Source of the DNA: Lantana camara
Lineage: Eukaryota > Streptophyta > Magnoliopsida > Lamiales > Verbenaceae
Reading direction: 5' to 3'
Length of the DNA: 64,000 nucleotides
NCBI GenBank assembly: GCA_037501455.1
Contig: CM074858.1
Location: 41,413,001-41,477,000, forward strand
Below the pieces are notes generated by a model. The model made no database searches. It was not told where the DNA came from and was given only the letters and a program-made list of their open reading frames with translations. Below are positions 1 through 12,373 of this stretch, piece by piece; position 1 is the first letter of the stretch, and every line of letters starts with the position of its first letter. The position numbers and the translations under genes are program-made.

Positions 1-697
1 TTACAATTGATGAGTCTTGGTGGAATTTTTGAAATTCTTAAACCCCGAACCGTCTTAGATAGTCTCAGACAATATAAATATTAAATCCAAATGGAAATTG
101 AAGGATAAAATTCAATTTTATAAATTTCCAAGCATTCCATCAATAGAATTATTTGTTTTAGAATTAATCAAATCATTAGGTATTGGCCATGAGGTGTGGG
201 ATACGAGATGACAAGATTAATTGAACTAAAATAATTATTTGCATAAAAGATGCAATTTTTCAAAGTCAAAATTATGGTATTGGCCACGAGGCGTGGGATA
301 TTCATAATGGTGATGGAGAAATCTTAGGGATTGATGGGTCGGATTTAAATACTGACTAGTGTAGATGTCGCACGAGTCATGGGTCTACATGAAACATAAT
401 GCAAAATAATATTAAGAGTTGTATAGAGATACAATTGAGGATAAGATCGTCTACCTTTAGGCTTAAAGTCGGATATCTCACGAGTCGTGGGTTCGATGAT
501 AAGTGCTTGGGGGTCTTAATACCCACTATTTGAGAAATATGGTTTTTCTGAAATTCTAAGGGGGTCAAAGGAGTTTGGTTAAAATAGTGGGAGACAACAT
601 TTGATAAAAGTCCATATCATTTGTAATTGTTATTATTTCATATTAGTCACTAATACTTCGTTTTCTGCTTATATGTAGATTTTCTGCTAAAATCGTG
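1..697 (+). other. Copia element 5' leader (non-coding)
   Basis: This is sequence upstream of the copia Gag start. No primer-binding site or LTR end is visible, and it does not resemble the putative copia 3' LTR ending at 12221, so the 5' LTR must lie left of the window. The region is AT-rich with no convincing reading frame. It contains four degenerate copies of a word resembling CCACGAGGCGTGGG, listed separately. Confidence 0.6.
183..492 (+). repeat. Four degenerate palindromic words in the copia leader
   Basis: Related words occur near 183-202 (CCATGAGGTGTGGG), 278-300 (CCACGAGGCGTGGG), 366-385 (CGCACGAGTCATGGG) and 472-492 (CTCACGAGTCGTGGG). Each is close to self-complementary. The sequence between copies is not repeated, so this is not a simple tandem array. 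Function is unknown. Confidence 0.55.
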
Positions 698-1504
698 ATG
701 TCTAAAAATCCAATTAGTGCTATCCTTGAGGCCAATAAATTGATTGGCTCAAATTATGCTGATTGACTTCGCAATCTCAAGATTGTCTTGGATTCTGAAA
801 GGAGGACCTATGTATTGACACAGTCTCCTCCCGATGTCATACCTGATGACATGGCAGCCGATGAGAGGGAAACAGCTCTCCAGTGGCAAGAAGATGATCT
901 ACATGCGAGATGTCTAATGTTTGCCACTATGTCTCCCGAGTTGCAGAGGCAGCATGCTGAGATGCGCCACTCGGCTGAGATCCATCTTCACTTGGAACAG
1001 ATTTACAAGCCGATCAATAGGATTGATCGATTCGCAGCATGTAATGAGTTATTCTCACTTGAGATGGCTGAGGGATCGAGTGTTCATGAAAACTGTATTA
1101 AGGCTTTAGGCCTTATTGAAAAGCTTGCAAGTCTCGAGGTGATCATGGATAATGAGCTTTACGTAGATTTGATCTTAACCTCTCTGCCACCTTCATTCAA
1201 ACAGTTCATAATAAACTTCAATATGAATGGAGCTAAGGTCTCAGTTGAGGAACTGATGAACATGCTCGTAACTGCCGAGCGAACTATGAAGAAGGATATG
1301 GCTGTTTGCTTAGTGGGTTCATCTTCATCCCAAACTAAGGCTACAAAGCCAAAGAAGGGTAAAGGAAAGGGTTTCCAAAAGAAGAAGAAGACTCTTAAGC
1401 CCACTGGTGGGGTTAAGAAAGCAAACACTAAGAAAAAGACCAATCAAGCTGAGGATCAGTGCTTCCATTGCAAGAAACAAGGGCATTGGAAAAGGAACTG
1501 TTAG
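698..1504 (+). pseudogene. gag: Copia Gag (UBN2-type), with an in-frame stop
   Basis: This is the capsid/nucleocapsid protein of a Ty1/copia retrotransposon, which packages element RNA in cytoplasmic particles. The start at 698 gives an N-terminus beginning MSKNPISAILEANK, typical of the plant UBN2/Gag family. A TGA at 764 replaces an expected Trp codon. The frame then runs open through the conserved RCLMFATMSPELQ helix, a lysine-rich basic tract (about 1340-1450) and a CCHC zinc knuckle, CFHCKKQGHWKRNC, at 1460-1501. A TAG follows immediately at 1502, after which the same frame continues into protease. Gag and Pol were therefore one continuous frame, and the stops are later damage. Confidence 0.88.
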
Positions 1505-4469
1505 GAGTACTTAGCTACCCTTACAAAAGGTATAAATCTCATCGAAATTAACCTTTCATTCATTTCTAATAATTATGTATTAGACGCTGGATGCGCTTCT
1601 CACATCTGTAATACGTTACAGGGGATGAGCAACGTCCTTGAGGTTGATGAAAGAGAACATGTTCTTCGAGTGGGCAATGGAGCAAGAGTTGCAGCAAAGG
1701 CCATAGGACATGTTAGCTTAATGCTAGGAGATGGTTTTATTTTAGTATTGAACAATGTTATATTTGTTCCTGAGTTAGTTAAAAATATTATTTCCATTCC
1801 TGTACTAGACTTGGAAGGTTTTTCCTTCTCTATTTCTAATGCTATGTTTTACATTTTGAAGAATGGTTCTTCACATGCATTAGGGTCTTTACAAAATGGT
1901 TTGTATTTAACTAATACTAATTTAAATCTCCTAAATGTCGAAAGAGAAAACAAACGAAAATCAAATGACCAAATTTCAGTAAAGATTTGGCATGCTAGAC
2001 TTGGACATATCTCCAAGAATAGGCTTCTAAAGATGGGTAACTTAGGATCATTCAGTACGATTGATCTAAACGAGTTAACCACTTGTGAATCCTGTCTAAA
2101 GGGTAAGATGACTAAGTCCCCTTTTAAAGGGCATGTAGAGAGAAGCCAAAATCTCTTGGATTTGATCCATACAGACGTTTGCGGACCACTAAATGTTAGT
2201 ACCCGAAACGGCTGTAATTACTTCATTACATTTACTGATGATTTCAGTAGATATGGGTAGATGTACTTGATGAAGCATAAGTCTGAGGCCTTTAAAAAGT
2301 TCATAGAGTATAAGACGGAGGTTGAGAACCAAACAGATCGAAAAATTAAGGCTCTTCGATCAAATCGAGGTGGCGAGTATTTAACTGATCTTTTTCTTGG
2401 TTATTTGAAAGATAATGGGATTATCTCACAGTGGACTCCACCCGGGACTCCTCAGCTGAATGGGGTGTCCGAGCGATGAAATCGGACTTTATTGGATATG
2501 GTCCGTCCATGATGAGTTTCATAGATTTTCCGATATCTTTTTGGGGTTATGCCCTTGAAACTGCTGCGAAGATAATTAATTTGGTTCCTTCCAAATCTGT
2601 GCCCGAAATGCCATATAAGATGTGGTTTTCAAAACCCCCTACTTATTCATACCTTAGAGTTTGGGGATGTCCTGCATACGTCAAGAGATTAGTGGGAGAC
2701 AAATTGGATTCCAGATCGAGTTTGTGTAAATTTGTAGGATACCACAGAGAGTCTATTGGTTACTATTTTTATTATCCCTCGGAACAAAAGGTGTTTGTTT
2801 CGAGGACTGCCACTTTTCTAGAAAAAGAGTTTCTAGTTGAAAAGTCAGGCAAGATAGCAGAACTTAGTGAAGTTCAAGATGAACCTACAAATGATCAAGC
2901 AATGGAACCTCCCTCTTTCCCACAACAAGAAGTAAACACAAGTCCTCGCAGATCTGCGAGAACAACTAGACCGCCAGACTGACTCAATTTACTAACTAAA
3001 AACGGTCAATCGGATAGCGATCCGAGATCATATGATGATGCAATATCGGATAGAGATTCGATAAAATGGCAGCAAGCCATGAATTCTGAAATGGACTCTA
3101 TGTACTCCAACATGGTATGGACCTTGGTAGATTTTCCTAAAGGCGACAAAGCCATAGGATGTAAATGGATCTATAAGCGAAAGCTTGGAGCTGATGGAGA
3201 AATGGCGACCTACAAGGCTAGGTTGGTTGCTAAGGGATACACTCAAAGGCCATGTTTTGACTTTGAGGAAACGTATTCCCCTGTAGCAATGCCTAAATCC
3301 ATTCGGATATTTCTAGCCATAACTGCGTACTGTGATTACGAAATATGGCAAATAGATGTGGAAACGGCTTTTCTAAATGGAGATTTAGATAACGACATTT
3401 ATATGGAACAATCAGAATGTTTCATATCCAGTGGGAGCGAACAGAAAGTCTGCAAACTCCAGAGATCCATATATGGACTCAAACAGGTGTCTAGAAGTTG
3501 GAACATCGGTTTTGATGAGACAATCAAATCATTTGGCTTTATCAAGAATGAGTATGAACCATGTGTTTACAAGAAAATCAATGGGCGAGCCGTGCAATTT
3601 TTGGTGTTGTATGTAGATGACATCTTACTCATTGGGAATGAGAAAAATGTACTGCAAACAACAAAGACTTGGTTGTCTACTCAGTTTTCCATGAAGGACT
3701 TGGGAGAAGCTTCATTTATTCTTGGTATAAAAATCTATAGAGATAGATCACAGAGATTAATAGGTATGTCTCAAGTTCAGTACATAGGCAAAGTACTGAA
3801 ACGGTTCAGTATGGAGGAATCTAAGAGGGGATTCCTGCCAATGAGACATGGGTTGATCCTATCTAAATCAATGTGTCCTAATACTGAAGAAGAGAAGGAT
3901 AGGATGTCTCGCATACCCTATGCATCTGCAATAGGGAGCATAATGTATGCTACGCTATGTACTAGACCAGAGGTCGCATACACTTTGAGCGTTACAAGTC
4001 GATTTCAATCAAACTTTGGTGAGAGTCACTGGTCTGCCTTGAAATCCATCCTTAAGTACTTGAAAAGGACTAAGGATTTATTTCTTGAATACGGCGGAAA
4101 GAGAGAACTAAGAAGAATACACCGACTAAAGCTTCCAGTCGGATGTAGACGACTTTAAATCCACATCCGGATTCATATTCCGGTTAAATGGTGGTGCATT
4201 AAGTTGGAAAAGTTCCAAACAGGAAACTACTGTCGACTCCACTTGTGAAGCGGAGTATATAGCTGCATCAGAGGCAGCGAAAGAAAGTGTGTGGATGAAA
4301 AACTTCATCCAAGAGTTGGATGTAGTGCCTAGCATTACTGACCCGGTCGTTGTCTTCTATGACAATAACGGAGCGATTGCACAATCAAATGAACCAAGAG
4401 CTCATCAACGGTCAAAGCACACCCTAAGAAGATTTCATCTAATTAGAGAAATCGTAGAAAGAGGCGACG
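1505..4469 (+). pseudogene. pol: Copia Pol: protease, integrase, reverse transcriptase, RNase H (decayed)
   Basis: Domains appear in copia order. Protease retains its Asp in DAGCASH near 1583, where the family usually has DTG or DSG. The integrase zinc-binding region follows (WHARLGHIS near 1990, then CESCLKGK), then the integrase core with HTD, FTDDFSRY and GVSER. Reverse transcriptase has KARLVAKGYTQ, then the catalytic YVDDILL near 3610. RNase H includes TCEAEYIAASEAA near 4240. Damage: TAG at 2258, TGA at 2477, a frameshift near 2500, TGA at 2980 and another frameshift near 4115-4158. The frame is cut at 4469 by LTR X, just after the ERGD codons. The integrase-before-RT order assigns it to copia rather than gypsy. 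Confidence 0.9.
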
Positions 4470-7400
4470 TGTAACATCCCGTTCGTCCGACTTATAAGAT
4501 ACGCCACGTTTCAACATTTTTACGTGTTTAATTATGTGATTTTGTGTTTTACGTGGCCCTATTTTGAACTCTGTTAGAGTTTAGGGGCCTTTTTGTAATT
4601 TTCTCTTTTTAGGGGTTTTTCAATCATTTCTCGTTCGATCGAGTTTTCAACCTTTTCGACCCCTTCAACGCGTTCGGGGCATCGAGACGAGTCCGTAGAC
4701 TCTGAGTTTGCCCTATTCTGACATCGTTTGCCCCTTCTACCATTTGTTTTTCGCGCGAGGACCCGGGATAAAACACCCGGACCCTCGTTTTTCGAGCAAT
4801 TGGATCAGCTGCTCTCTCTCTCCACGACATTCACACACACTCACGGTGTGAAAACATACATAACTCAAACTTGCCCGTTTCTCGACGGAATTCGACGATC
4901 CAATAGTCCATTTCGATTATCTCGACGACGCGGTCACAACCGTACCAAGAACTCACCCAATTGACGAGCGATAGTGGAGATATCGCCATTTTTCAGATGC
5001 GCAGCCCGGGGTGACGGAGCCGCCACTTCGCCGCCCGTTCGCGGTGGCTTCCGGCCGTCTTCCGGCGGCACACGCCCCAGGCCCGGTGAGGGGACTTCTC
5101 GGAGTTTCTTTCTCTACAGGCGGCGCTGCCATCGGGGCGGCGAGGGGGTCGCACGTGCCGGCCAAAGCTGGTGGCGGTGGTGGTGCGTCACGGTAGCGGC
5201 GAGTTTCGCCGCCTTCCGGCGGCTTTTTCGGACCAACGATGGTGTTTCCTACCCTTTTGCGACCCCCTGCGTCCATTTTCGGCATCATTTTGGGTGAATT
5301 TTGGCCGTAGGTGGTGGTTCCGGGGAGGTGTGCGGGCGGCAGAAACTTCGGCGGCCAACTGGGGCCTTTTTCGGTGATCTTTTGGCCTCGGGCCCTTCAC
5401 GAAAGTTGTTTGGAACGGTGAGAACTAGTAAATTTTGATCACACAACTCTTGATTCAACCAATTGGCGGCGGTTCGCGGCGGTGCAGCGGCGGTTCGCGG
5501 TGGCGGAGGTCTCCGAGGATTTTTCCAGCGAGCTACGTTGGGGCTTTCAAAGAGCTCGTCACGGGTAAAACAATACCTTTTGCGGATCGTATTTTAGTTG
5601 ACCGATTTGGAAGTAATTTGAGTTTGAAGATTTTAGGGTTTTCGTGTTCTTGGATTTGAAATTGGAGACAATTGGCTTGGAATTTTCAGAAATTGATCGA
5701 GGAATTGGAATGAGCACGAGGAATCCTTGCACGGGTGAATTTTCGGGATTTTTCCGGCACGTTCCGGTGGCGACCGACCACTGTTCCGGTAGCTCCGGTG
5801 GCGGCGCTCCGGCGACCTTCGGACAGCTTGTCCACTTCGTCGTGGTGAGTCCAACACCACTTTTCGTTCGTTAATCGGACACTCGGTTTAATTTCTACGA
5901 ATTTATTTGTACATTTGTGATTTATTTGACTAATTGTACTAAATGTAATTTAATTGCGATTTGCTTGACTTATCGATTTACATGAACTCCAATGTATACG
6001 AAATTATATATTTAATGAAATGTGATATGTATTGATGCTTTGAATTGCAAATTCAATCCCGTTATATTAAATTTATTCTAATTGATTAGATTAGAGGGGG
6101 TGTTTGTGTAATTTTAGAAACAAGATGAATTTGTTTGATTTGATTAGTTCAACCTTGATAATTGAATCCGTTATGTGATATATGAATTGGGTATGCCATG
6201 AATGAATTATCTGAACTTAGCATGGTTAGAATTTAATATGTAATTTTGTGAGCTTTAAATGAAATTTGAAACATGCTATTATATGATTTGTTTGGCTTTG
6301 TAATACGTATAAATTTATGAAATGTATATGTGAATTTGATTATTTTGCTTTGTAAATGTGCAATATATTGATATGAAAGAATGTGAATTCCATTGCCTTT
6401 CGAGTTCCCTTAATTGCATTAATTGTACACATGAACATGCCTTAATGTTTTGTTTGAATGTAATTAATATGACTTTGAACTCTGCTTATGTGAATGCATT
6501 CCTTGAGTGCTTGAGCGTTGTCGTGCATCTCTGTGTGGTTGTCTGAGTCTAAGTCTGAGCCAGTGTTGTGTTTTGTGTGTCTAGTTGTTCAAGTGCACCG
6601 GAGGTGGTGACAAGTGAGTCGTGCAGGTTCCGGGGTGAACCGGTTGCTTTGTCTGCAGCTTTTTTTGGTACCAGGTGAGGTTAGGATATAGTTATACCCT
6701 ATTGCAATGTGCCCGTTTTCGAATGTGTGCGGTTTATAAGCCTTGTATATACGTAGATATGTGTGAAATAGGTACTTTGATGGTTTTGTGATAAGTTTGA
6801 AAGTAAGAAACGCTATGTACGAGCCTATGTATGCTTAGCTTTGATATGTTATGATTTCGAGGCCAGTCTGCGTAATATGTACTTACGATATGATAAGTAC
6901 GATATGCATGAGATAAGTCTGTCTGTGTGTGTGTGGCGGGTTCAATTTCCGATATATGTCTGTTTATCTGTGTGTTTGGGCCCCGGAGAATGGTATGGTA
7001 ATCTCAGGTCGGCCGTGGGGTCGCCGAGCTCTTCCATCAACATTTTCCTTTTGAGAGTCTCACCTAACCTCGGGAGGTTTGGGGAAGGGTGTTTCTCTTG
7101 AGCCGGCGGAAGCAACCGTCTAAGGTTTCAAGGTCGTAATTAAGCCTTATCTCGTGTGATTTTTGGATAGTTAGGGTCGTCAACCCTTCTATCACCCGGT
7201 GTGAAGGTTGGAGCTTGTTTTGTTTTGCTTTGTTTTGTCCCTTTGTTTCTGGAAGTTTGGAGATGTGATTCGTACCCGCCGAGTGTTCTGTCTGTCCGTC
7301 TATCATAAGTTCGTGAAACGGGGGTAGATTCTTAAATTAAGATAAAAATTGCTATACTTTTATACTAATGAGTTACGTTCCGGTATGTGTGCTAAGTCTG

Positions 7401-7670
7401 CATGAATCTTTGTTGTGCCTCGATTTAAGATTTGTTTGTTATGTTTGATAAGTCTCCCTATATGTATATTATCACGGGAAAATGTTTTGGCGTACAAAAA
7501 CTAACCCCGGGTTCACGAACGTTGCTTCTTCTAAGTGTTGTGCTCTATATATATGTAACGTTTCATAGTCGTTTAATTCTATGTGGCCAATTCATCATAT
7601 CTCATTCAAGTTTATTAATTACATATTATAACTGCTTGTGTATGGATGAAAACTCAAGGTCACATTAAGC
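4470..7670 (+). mobile_element. LTR X: gypsy-type LTR remnant, right end not found
   Basis: Starts TGTAACATCCCG exactly where copia Pol is cut, the same start type as the other gypsy LTRs here. It has a GC- and CpG-rich stretch (about 4985-5545), a donor-like CGTG|GTGAGT at 5844/5845, a second donor-like CCAG|GTGAGG at 6674/6675, and a 3' part with modules shared with La, such as GGGCCCCGGAGAA near 6978. The expected terminal module (CTAGGCGG box and the CCATTTCATATG stretch before the end) is absent, and no copy of the left flank CGACG with a CA end is visible. The right boundary near 7670 is therefore approximate; the LTR appears truncated or rearranged. Short frames in the GC-rich part have no recognisable domain. 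Confidence 0.6.
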
Positions 7671-8087
7671 TACGGGACTTGACCTCGCATAGGGATGGAG
7701 GTTATGAAACAAGTGTCTTTGGCGTGACCTAAATCAACTCCAAGTCGAAGAGTCTAATAAGCACGGGGATGTTAACTTGACTTGTTTGAGACTTGCTCAT
7801 GTGACGTGCCTTTAAGAGAGGTTACTTTGTTTCATAAGTGTTGAATGTAGAGACATTCACACGCGTATGGGGGTGCTTGTTAGGGAACAAGTTCACTGAG
7901 GATCCCGACGGGAACACCTCAATGGGGTAAGGCTTTTATGCCTTAATGATGAGGTTGGTTCCCTAGCTATGGTAGTGTCTAAATGGTCCTTAGACTTGAG
8001 GCTCCATTGATGCTCTATGCATGACAAGGGCAATGTTTGATATGCGCCTAGATGTTCATGGGTTCCACGAATCTCGTTATGGTTGTA
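7671..8087 (+). other. Probable copia 3' non-coding region
   Basis: This lies between the remnant of X and the putative copia 3' LTR. It has no recognisable coding sequence, and no clear polypurine tract precedes 8088. Assignment to copia is by position only. Confidence 0.35.
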
Positions 8088-9857
8088 TGTTGGCTGTAGC
8101 ACCCAGAACGCCGAGATGCCACACCCCCGCACTATAGCTCAGCCCACATACGAAATGAGTAATCCGTACATGAACTAAGACTATAGCGAATGGGTGACAA
8201 GAGAAAAGGAACCACTAGCTAGGCGGGACTAACCCTCAATTAGATACAACCATGTATAAACAATAACATGAGAATAGGATATACATGCATTTCATTATCA
8301 TTCTTCGAATTCAACTTCATCACTTACAAATGCACTTTAAATCTTCCAAAACATAACGTAACATACGTAAGTACCAAAGACCATAACAATCTATATATGG
8401 ATCAATAAGGTACATGTGACGGTGCTAGACCCAACTGAATAAAGGACACAACTCGGACTCCCGCCTAGCACACGACCGTGAGTACCTGAAAATGATGAGG
8501 TGTCAGTCTACCAACGACTGAGTGAGGGGTTTATAAATAATATTAGCGCACATATCATGCAAGTTATAGTCTCGGGTAAGGTTTTATAAAAGGGACAATA
8601 TTAGTTCAATAATAAACTAGATCTCGCCCGAGACTTCAACTATCCAATTTAACAATATCAATCAATCAATTCATTTCAATTCAATCAGTGGCCCGGCGAG
8701 TGAGGGCAATTCTCCAACCTTACACCAATAGTGAACATTACCATGATTAAGTTATAAATGGTTAAGTGATCATGCAGTCAATTATAGTGTACAAGTAGCA
8801 ATTTCACGATCTCCTTCTCCCTCCGGTGATGGTGGGATTGCAAGCCCCACCACCCAATCACGGTGAGCATAGGGTTCATGAATCCCTATGCCCGGGACTC
8901 CTTCCTCCACTAATCTCCTAGTGGGTTCAGGGGGCATCCCAAAGTTGTGAGGATAGTGCAAGAGTTACCCGTCAGCCCTTGCCTCCTCGGTTGGCTCAAT
9001 ACACTACCTTCGGGCCCAAGTGAACATGACATGCTTACTCGCCAAAACACGATCAATCACGATAACACGATATTTCAATTGGTCATGAAATCATTTACAA
9101 TCACGATAGGTTTTGAGAAATATATATAGAGATATATATATACATTTTGGCCTAAAACATCATGTAGGGGTTGTACGGGTTCTATATATCTAGTAATTAA
9201 ACCTCGCCTCTACCAACCAAAAGAAGCAAGGAAGAACCCTACGGAGAGTGTTCCTCATCACCGGGATCGTGATCTGTGTACAAAGACAAGTGTACATAAG
9301 ACTCGACTCATATGAACCATTTAAGACGAACGGTAAGGTCATGTAATGTCAATCATGCCTTTACAATCATTAAATATCATGAATGTGTCTAAATTCCCAA
9401 TAAAGTATCAAATAGGAGCATAATTATCAATAAATCAATTATATAACTCATATAAATCACATACGGGAGCCAAAGAAGTGAAAGGAATGCAATAAGAAGG
9501 GTTTTGATGAAGTTTGGCAAAAAATGACAATTCCCGAAAATGCACATGCTGTGGAAAAATGGTAATATCTAAAGTTCTAGAAATTGGAATGGGTTTTGTC
9601 TGTTGAGAATGAAACTAGACAAGTATACCTTTAAAATGGTATATGGCTCGTTTTCTAGTTCAAAGTGAGGCGAAAATGGCGTAAGCTTAAAGTTAGGTGA
9701 ATGGAATTTGTCGGGAAAGTAGCGACACCTAAAAGAATAGTTTACATCTCACAAATGACAAAAGATAATGAGGTGATTTTAATTGGAAGTTGTTCTAGAC
9801 TTCAAGAGGTTTTGCAACGGTTCAAAAATCAGGTCATTTAGAGTTCTTATGAGGGAG

Positions 9858-10018
9858 AAACGCCCGTTTGAAAATTGGTCTAAAAGCTGTAATAGTGCCA
9901 AACGGGCGTTTGGAAAAACAACTAGGAGACCAAACGGGCGTTTGGGAAGCCTCTGGACGAAATTCTGGGTAGTGAAACGGGCGTTTAGGATTTGAACTAA
10001 GGGGCCAAACGGGCGTTT
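9858..10018 (-). repeat. Palindrome cluster in S1, arms AAAC/GTTT
   Basis: Five copies of a 12-bp palindrome: AAACGCCCGTTT at 9858 and AAACGGGCGTTT at 9900, 9932, 9975 and 10007. The last four form two pairs with 32-bp spacing. Sequences between copies are mostly unrelated. Confidence 0.9.
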
Positions 10019-10363
10019 GGGAAGCCGCTGGATGAAAAATAACAGGGGAAAACAGGGGAGGTCACGGGAATGGCTCCCAAGCATGCTCCAACACCAACCC
10101 AAGACATCAATCACGCCAAAACAATCACATAACATGTATACAAGTCAAATATATCATTTAGGCCACATTAAATCCAAGGAAACATGCTTTAATCCATCAA
10201 AACTCATCATGAAACCCTCAAAATTGGAAGTGATCACCCATGCTCCAAACTTCATGAACTCAAGTTATAATTGCATATATCAACTCATAAACTTCACAAT
10301 TAATTCATATTAAGTCATGGAGTCCAAAGAATCATGAAACCCTAACTTATGTTCAAATTCATC

Positions 10364-10370
<7 letters not shown>

Positions 10371-10412
<42 letters not shown>
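10371..10412. repeat. (TA)n microsatellite
   Basis: A nearly pure TA run inside S1, just downstream of its first donor-like site in sense orientation. Confidence 0.95.
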
Positions 10413-10418
<6 letters not shown>

Positions 10419-12221
10419 GCTTACCTTGAAGAAGATGATGGAAGAGGAAAGGAGAGATGAAGTGTGTGATGATTTTCCTTGGAGATGATGGAAGAATTCA
10501 TTGGCTCTTGGCTTGTTGGATGGATCTATCGAGATGGGAAGGAAGAAAGAATGGAGGGTTCTTGCTTGTCTTTAGAATGAGGAAAAATGAAGAGAAAATG
10601 GATGTATGTGTGTATATGTATATCGTGGAAATGGGAGGGGAAGAGAAGAAAAATTGCAATTTGGTCCTTGATAACTTTAAGTTAGGCAATTTAACTTCTA
10701 AGATTATGAAAATGATCATTTAGCTTCATTCACATTAATGCAATTAAGTTCACATATTCAAGAAATGATCAAGTAAGGACACGTATAAGCATTTAATCAC
10801 TTTATCAATTAATTCATGTAAATTTCATGTTGATGGTAATTCATATAAATTCATAAAGATATATTACATAATATATGAATGAAAAACGGGGCGTTACATT
10901 GGCATTGTTCGAATCATGTATGAGGGCATGTGAGATGCCAACATAGAATCTATCGCTCGTCTAAAAGAACAAGTGAATCACCCATGAATTCAATTGTAGT
11001 GCATTTCACTTAAATCCTTGCGCAAGGTAGTGAGATCTAAACTAGGAAATGAGTTTCCTAGAGTGTTAGATCAAATGGAATTGCTATTGAATTAATTCAT
11101 AGCATTAGGACTAATAAGGTTCTATCATTCCCATGCCCTACGTCCTAATCGGGGATTAGGCGATAGAAGGATCTTATCTCACAGTATCCATGAGACTGAA
11201 AGGTTCACAGCACAATCTTCACCCATTGGATGGGTGGTCATGAGCTTGTCACTAGACATCGATCATGATCTATAGGTACTGATTAATTAAAAGAAGTTTT
11301 AATTAAACAGTTATTAATTGAAAGAGTTTAATTGAATCAATAAGATAAATTGTTATCTGAAATACCACGTTTAAAATGTGGGCCTACTACTATTCATTTG
11401 TGAAACTAAGGGGTGACACAATGACTCGAATTGAACAACAAGATTATCTAAAGATCAATTGAGATTGATTGATAAATTAAAAGAGTTTAATTTATAAGAG
11501 AGTAATTAATTAATAATTGTATTAATTAATTTATGCTTAATTGTTAAATTATTGAGAATAGATGTTAAAGAGTTAACATTAATTTAAATAAGTGTATTTA
11601 AATTAATTGGACTTGAAATTCAATTAGGAGTAATTAATTTTTAAGTCCACAAATATAATTAGATATTGGACTTGTGATTTAATTAATGTAATTAAATTAA
11701 GTCCACTAATTAAAAATGAATATTGGGTTTTTAACTTAATTAAGTTGTAATTAAATATAAGCCCAAGACTGGCCTATAGGGTTTTTGACGCTAAGTATTT
11801 AAGCAAGATAAGGGAGAGAAATCAAACATCGTTGTTTTCTTCTTTTCTGCTTTCTCTCCAAGTCTCTCTTCTCTCTCATCTCTCAATACTGTATTGAGAA
11901 TGCTATTAGATAATCAATATCTAATTAGTGTTCTAGTGTGCTAATTGAATAGTTGTTCAATTACTGGTCGTGGACTACCTTAGAGGAATTCCGCGTGGGA
12001 TTCTTGGAAGAAGATCGGATAGAAGAGAAGCGGGTAGGATTTGGAAAATCTTCTTGTGATCGTCATCAATTGGAAGCGAATGAGGTAAAGATTCTTCTTT
12101 TGTTTAAATCGTAAATCTTGAATCAAAGGTGATCTTGTATGGAATTCCGATAAAATGTTTTTTTTTTTTATAATCCCTAAAATTTTAATTTCGGCTTCGT
12201 TAGGGTTGGCGAATTCCAACA

Positions 12222-12373
12222 GTCGGCACATTTTCTACCAGTTTGGATGTCTTTCAAGATCAGTAAACTAGCCGAGTTGTGCAACTGCGAGATCATTCGG
12301 CTTCATGGTATTCCGGTCAACATAGTGCTGGATAGAGATCCGAGGTTTACTTCGAGGTTGTGGCAAGAGCTAC
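12222..12373 (+). pseudogene. pol: Gypsy element G2 integrase, left fragment
   Basis: This encodes part of the Ty3/gypsy integrase core: SAHFLPVWMSFKISKLAEL, then the EIIRLHGIP region and the second catalytic Asp in LDRDPRFTSRLW. The copia 3' LTR abuts it on the left and G1 on the right. The reading resumes at 35662 beyond G1. This piece establishes that Cop and G1 both inserted into the same older gypsy element. The remainder of G2 upstream lies left of the window. Confidence 0.88.

Larger units (their letters stand above)
8095..10898 (-). mobile_element. Solo LTR S1 (gypsy type)
   Basis: 2804 bp on the minus strand. On the plus strand it runs from TGTAGCACCCAG to GGGGCGTTACA and is flanked on both sides by TTGGC (8090-8094 and 10899-10903), so it is a complete LTR without an interior. 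In sense direction: donor-like CAAG|GTAAGC at 10425/10424, palindrome cluster 10018-9858, acceptor ACACAG ending at 9274, putative exon 9273-9203, donor GAG|GTTTAA, then acceptor TTTCAG ending at 8486. It also carries the hairpin at 8504-8520 and the CCGCCTAG box near 8461. Confidence 0.9.
8088..12221 (+). mobile_element. Putative copia 3' LTR, split by solo LTR S1
   Basis: The two parts are 8088-8094 and 10904-12221, about 1.3 kb without S1. The ends are TGTTGG and CCAACA, the inverted termini usual for copia LTRs. After 12221 the sequence switches directly into gypsy integrase of G2, which fixes the right end. The interior is rich in TTAATTAATT, with a TATA-like TATTTAAG at 11795 followed by a CT-rich stretch, as in a promoter. 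The left end is less certain because the 5' LTR is outside the window and no purine tract is seen upstream. Confidence 0.5.

Noticed and set aside
4728..5400. Several overlapping frames in the GC-rich part of X
   Set aside because: High GC content reduces stop codons in all frames. The predicted peptides are low-complexity, with no domain or shared start.
7890..7910. CGACG near 7899 as the right target duplication of LTR X
   Set aside because: The sequence before it does not end in CA and lacks the terminal LTR module, so the match is likely chance.
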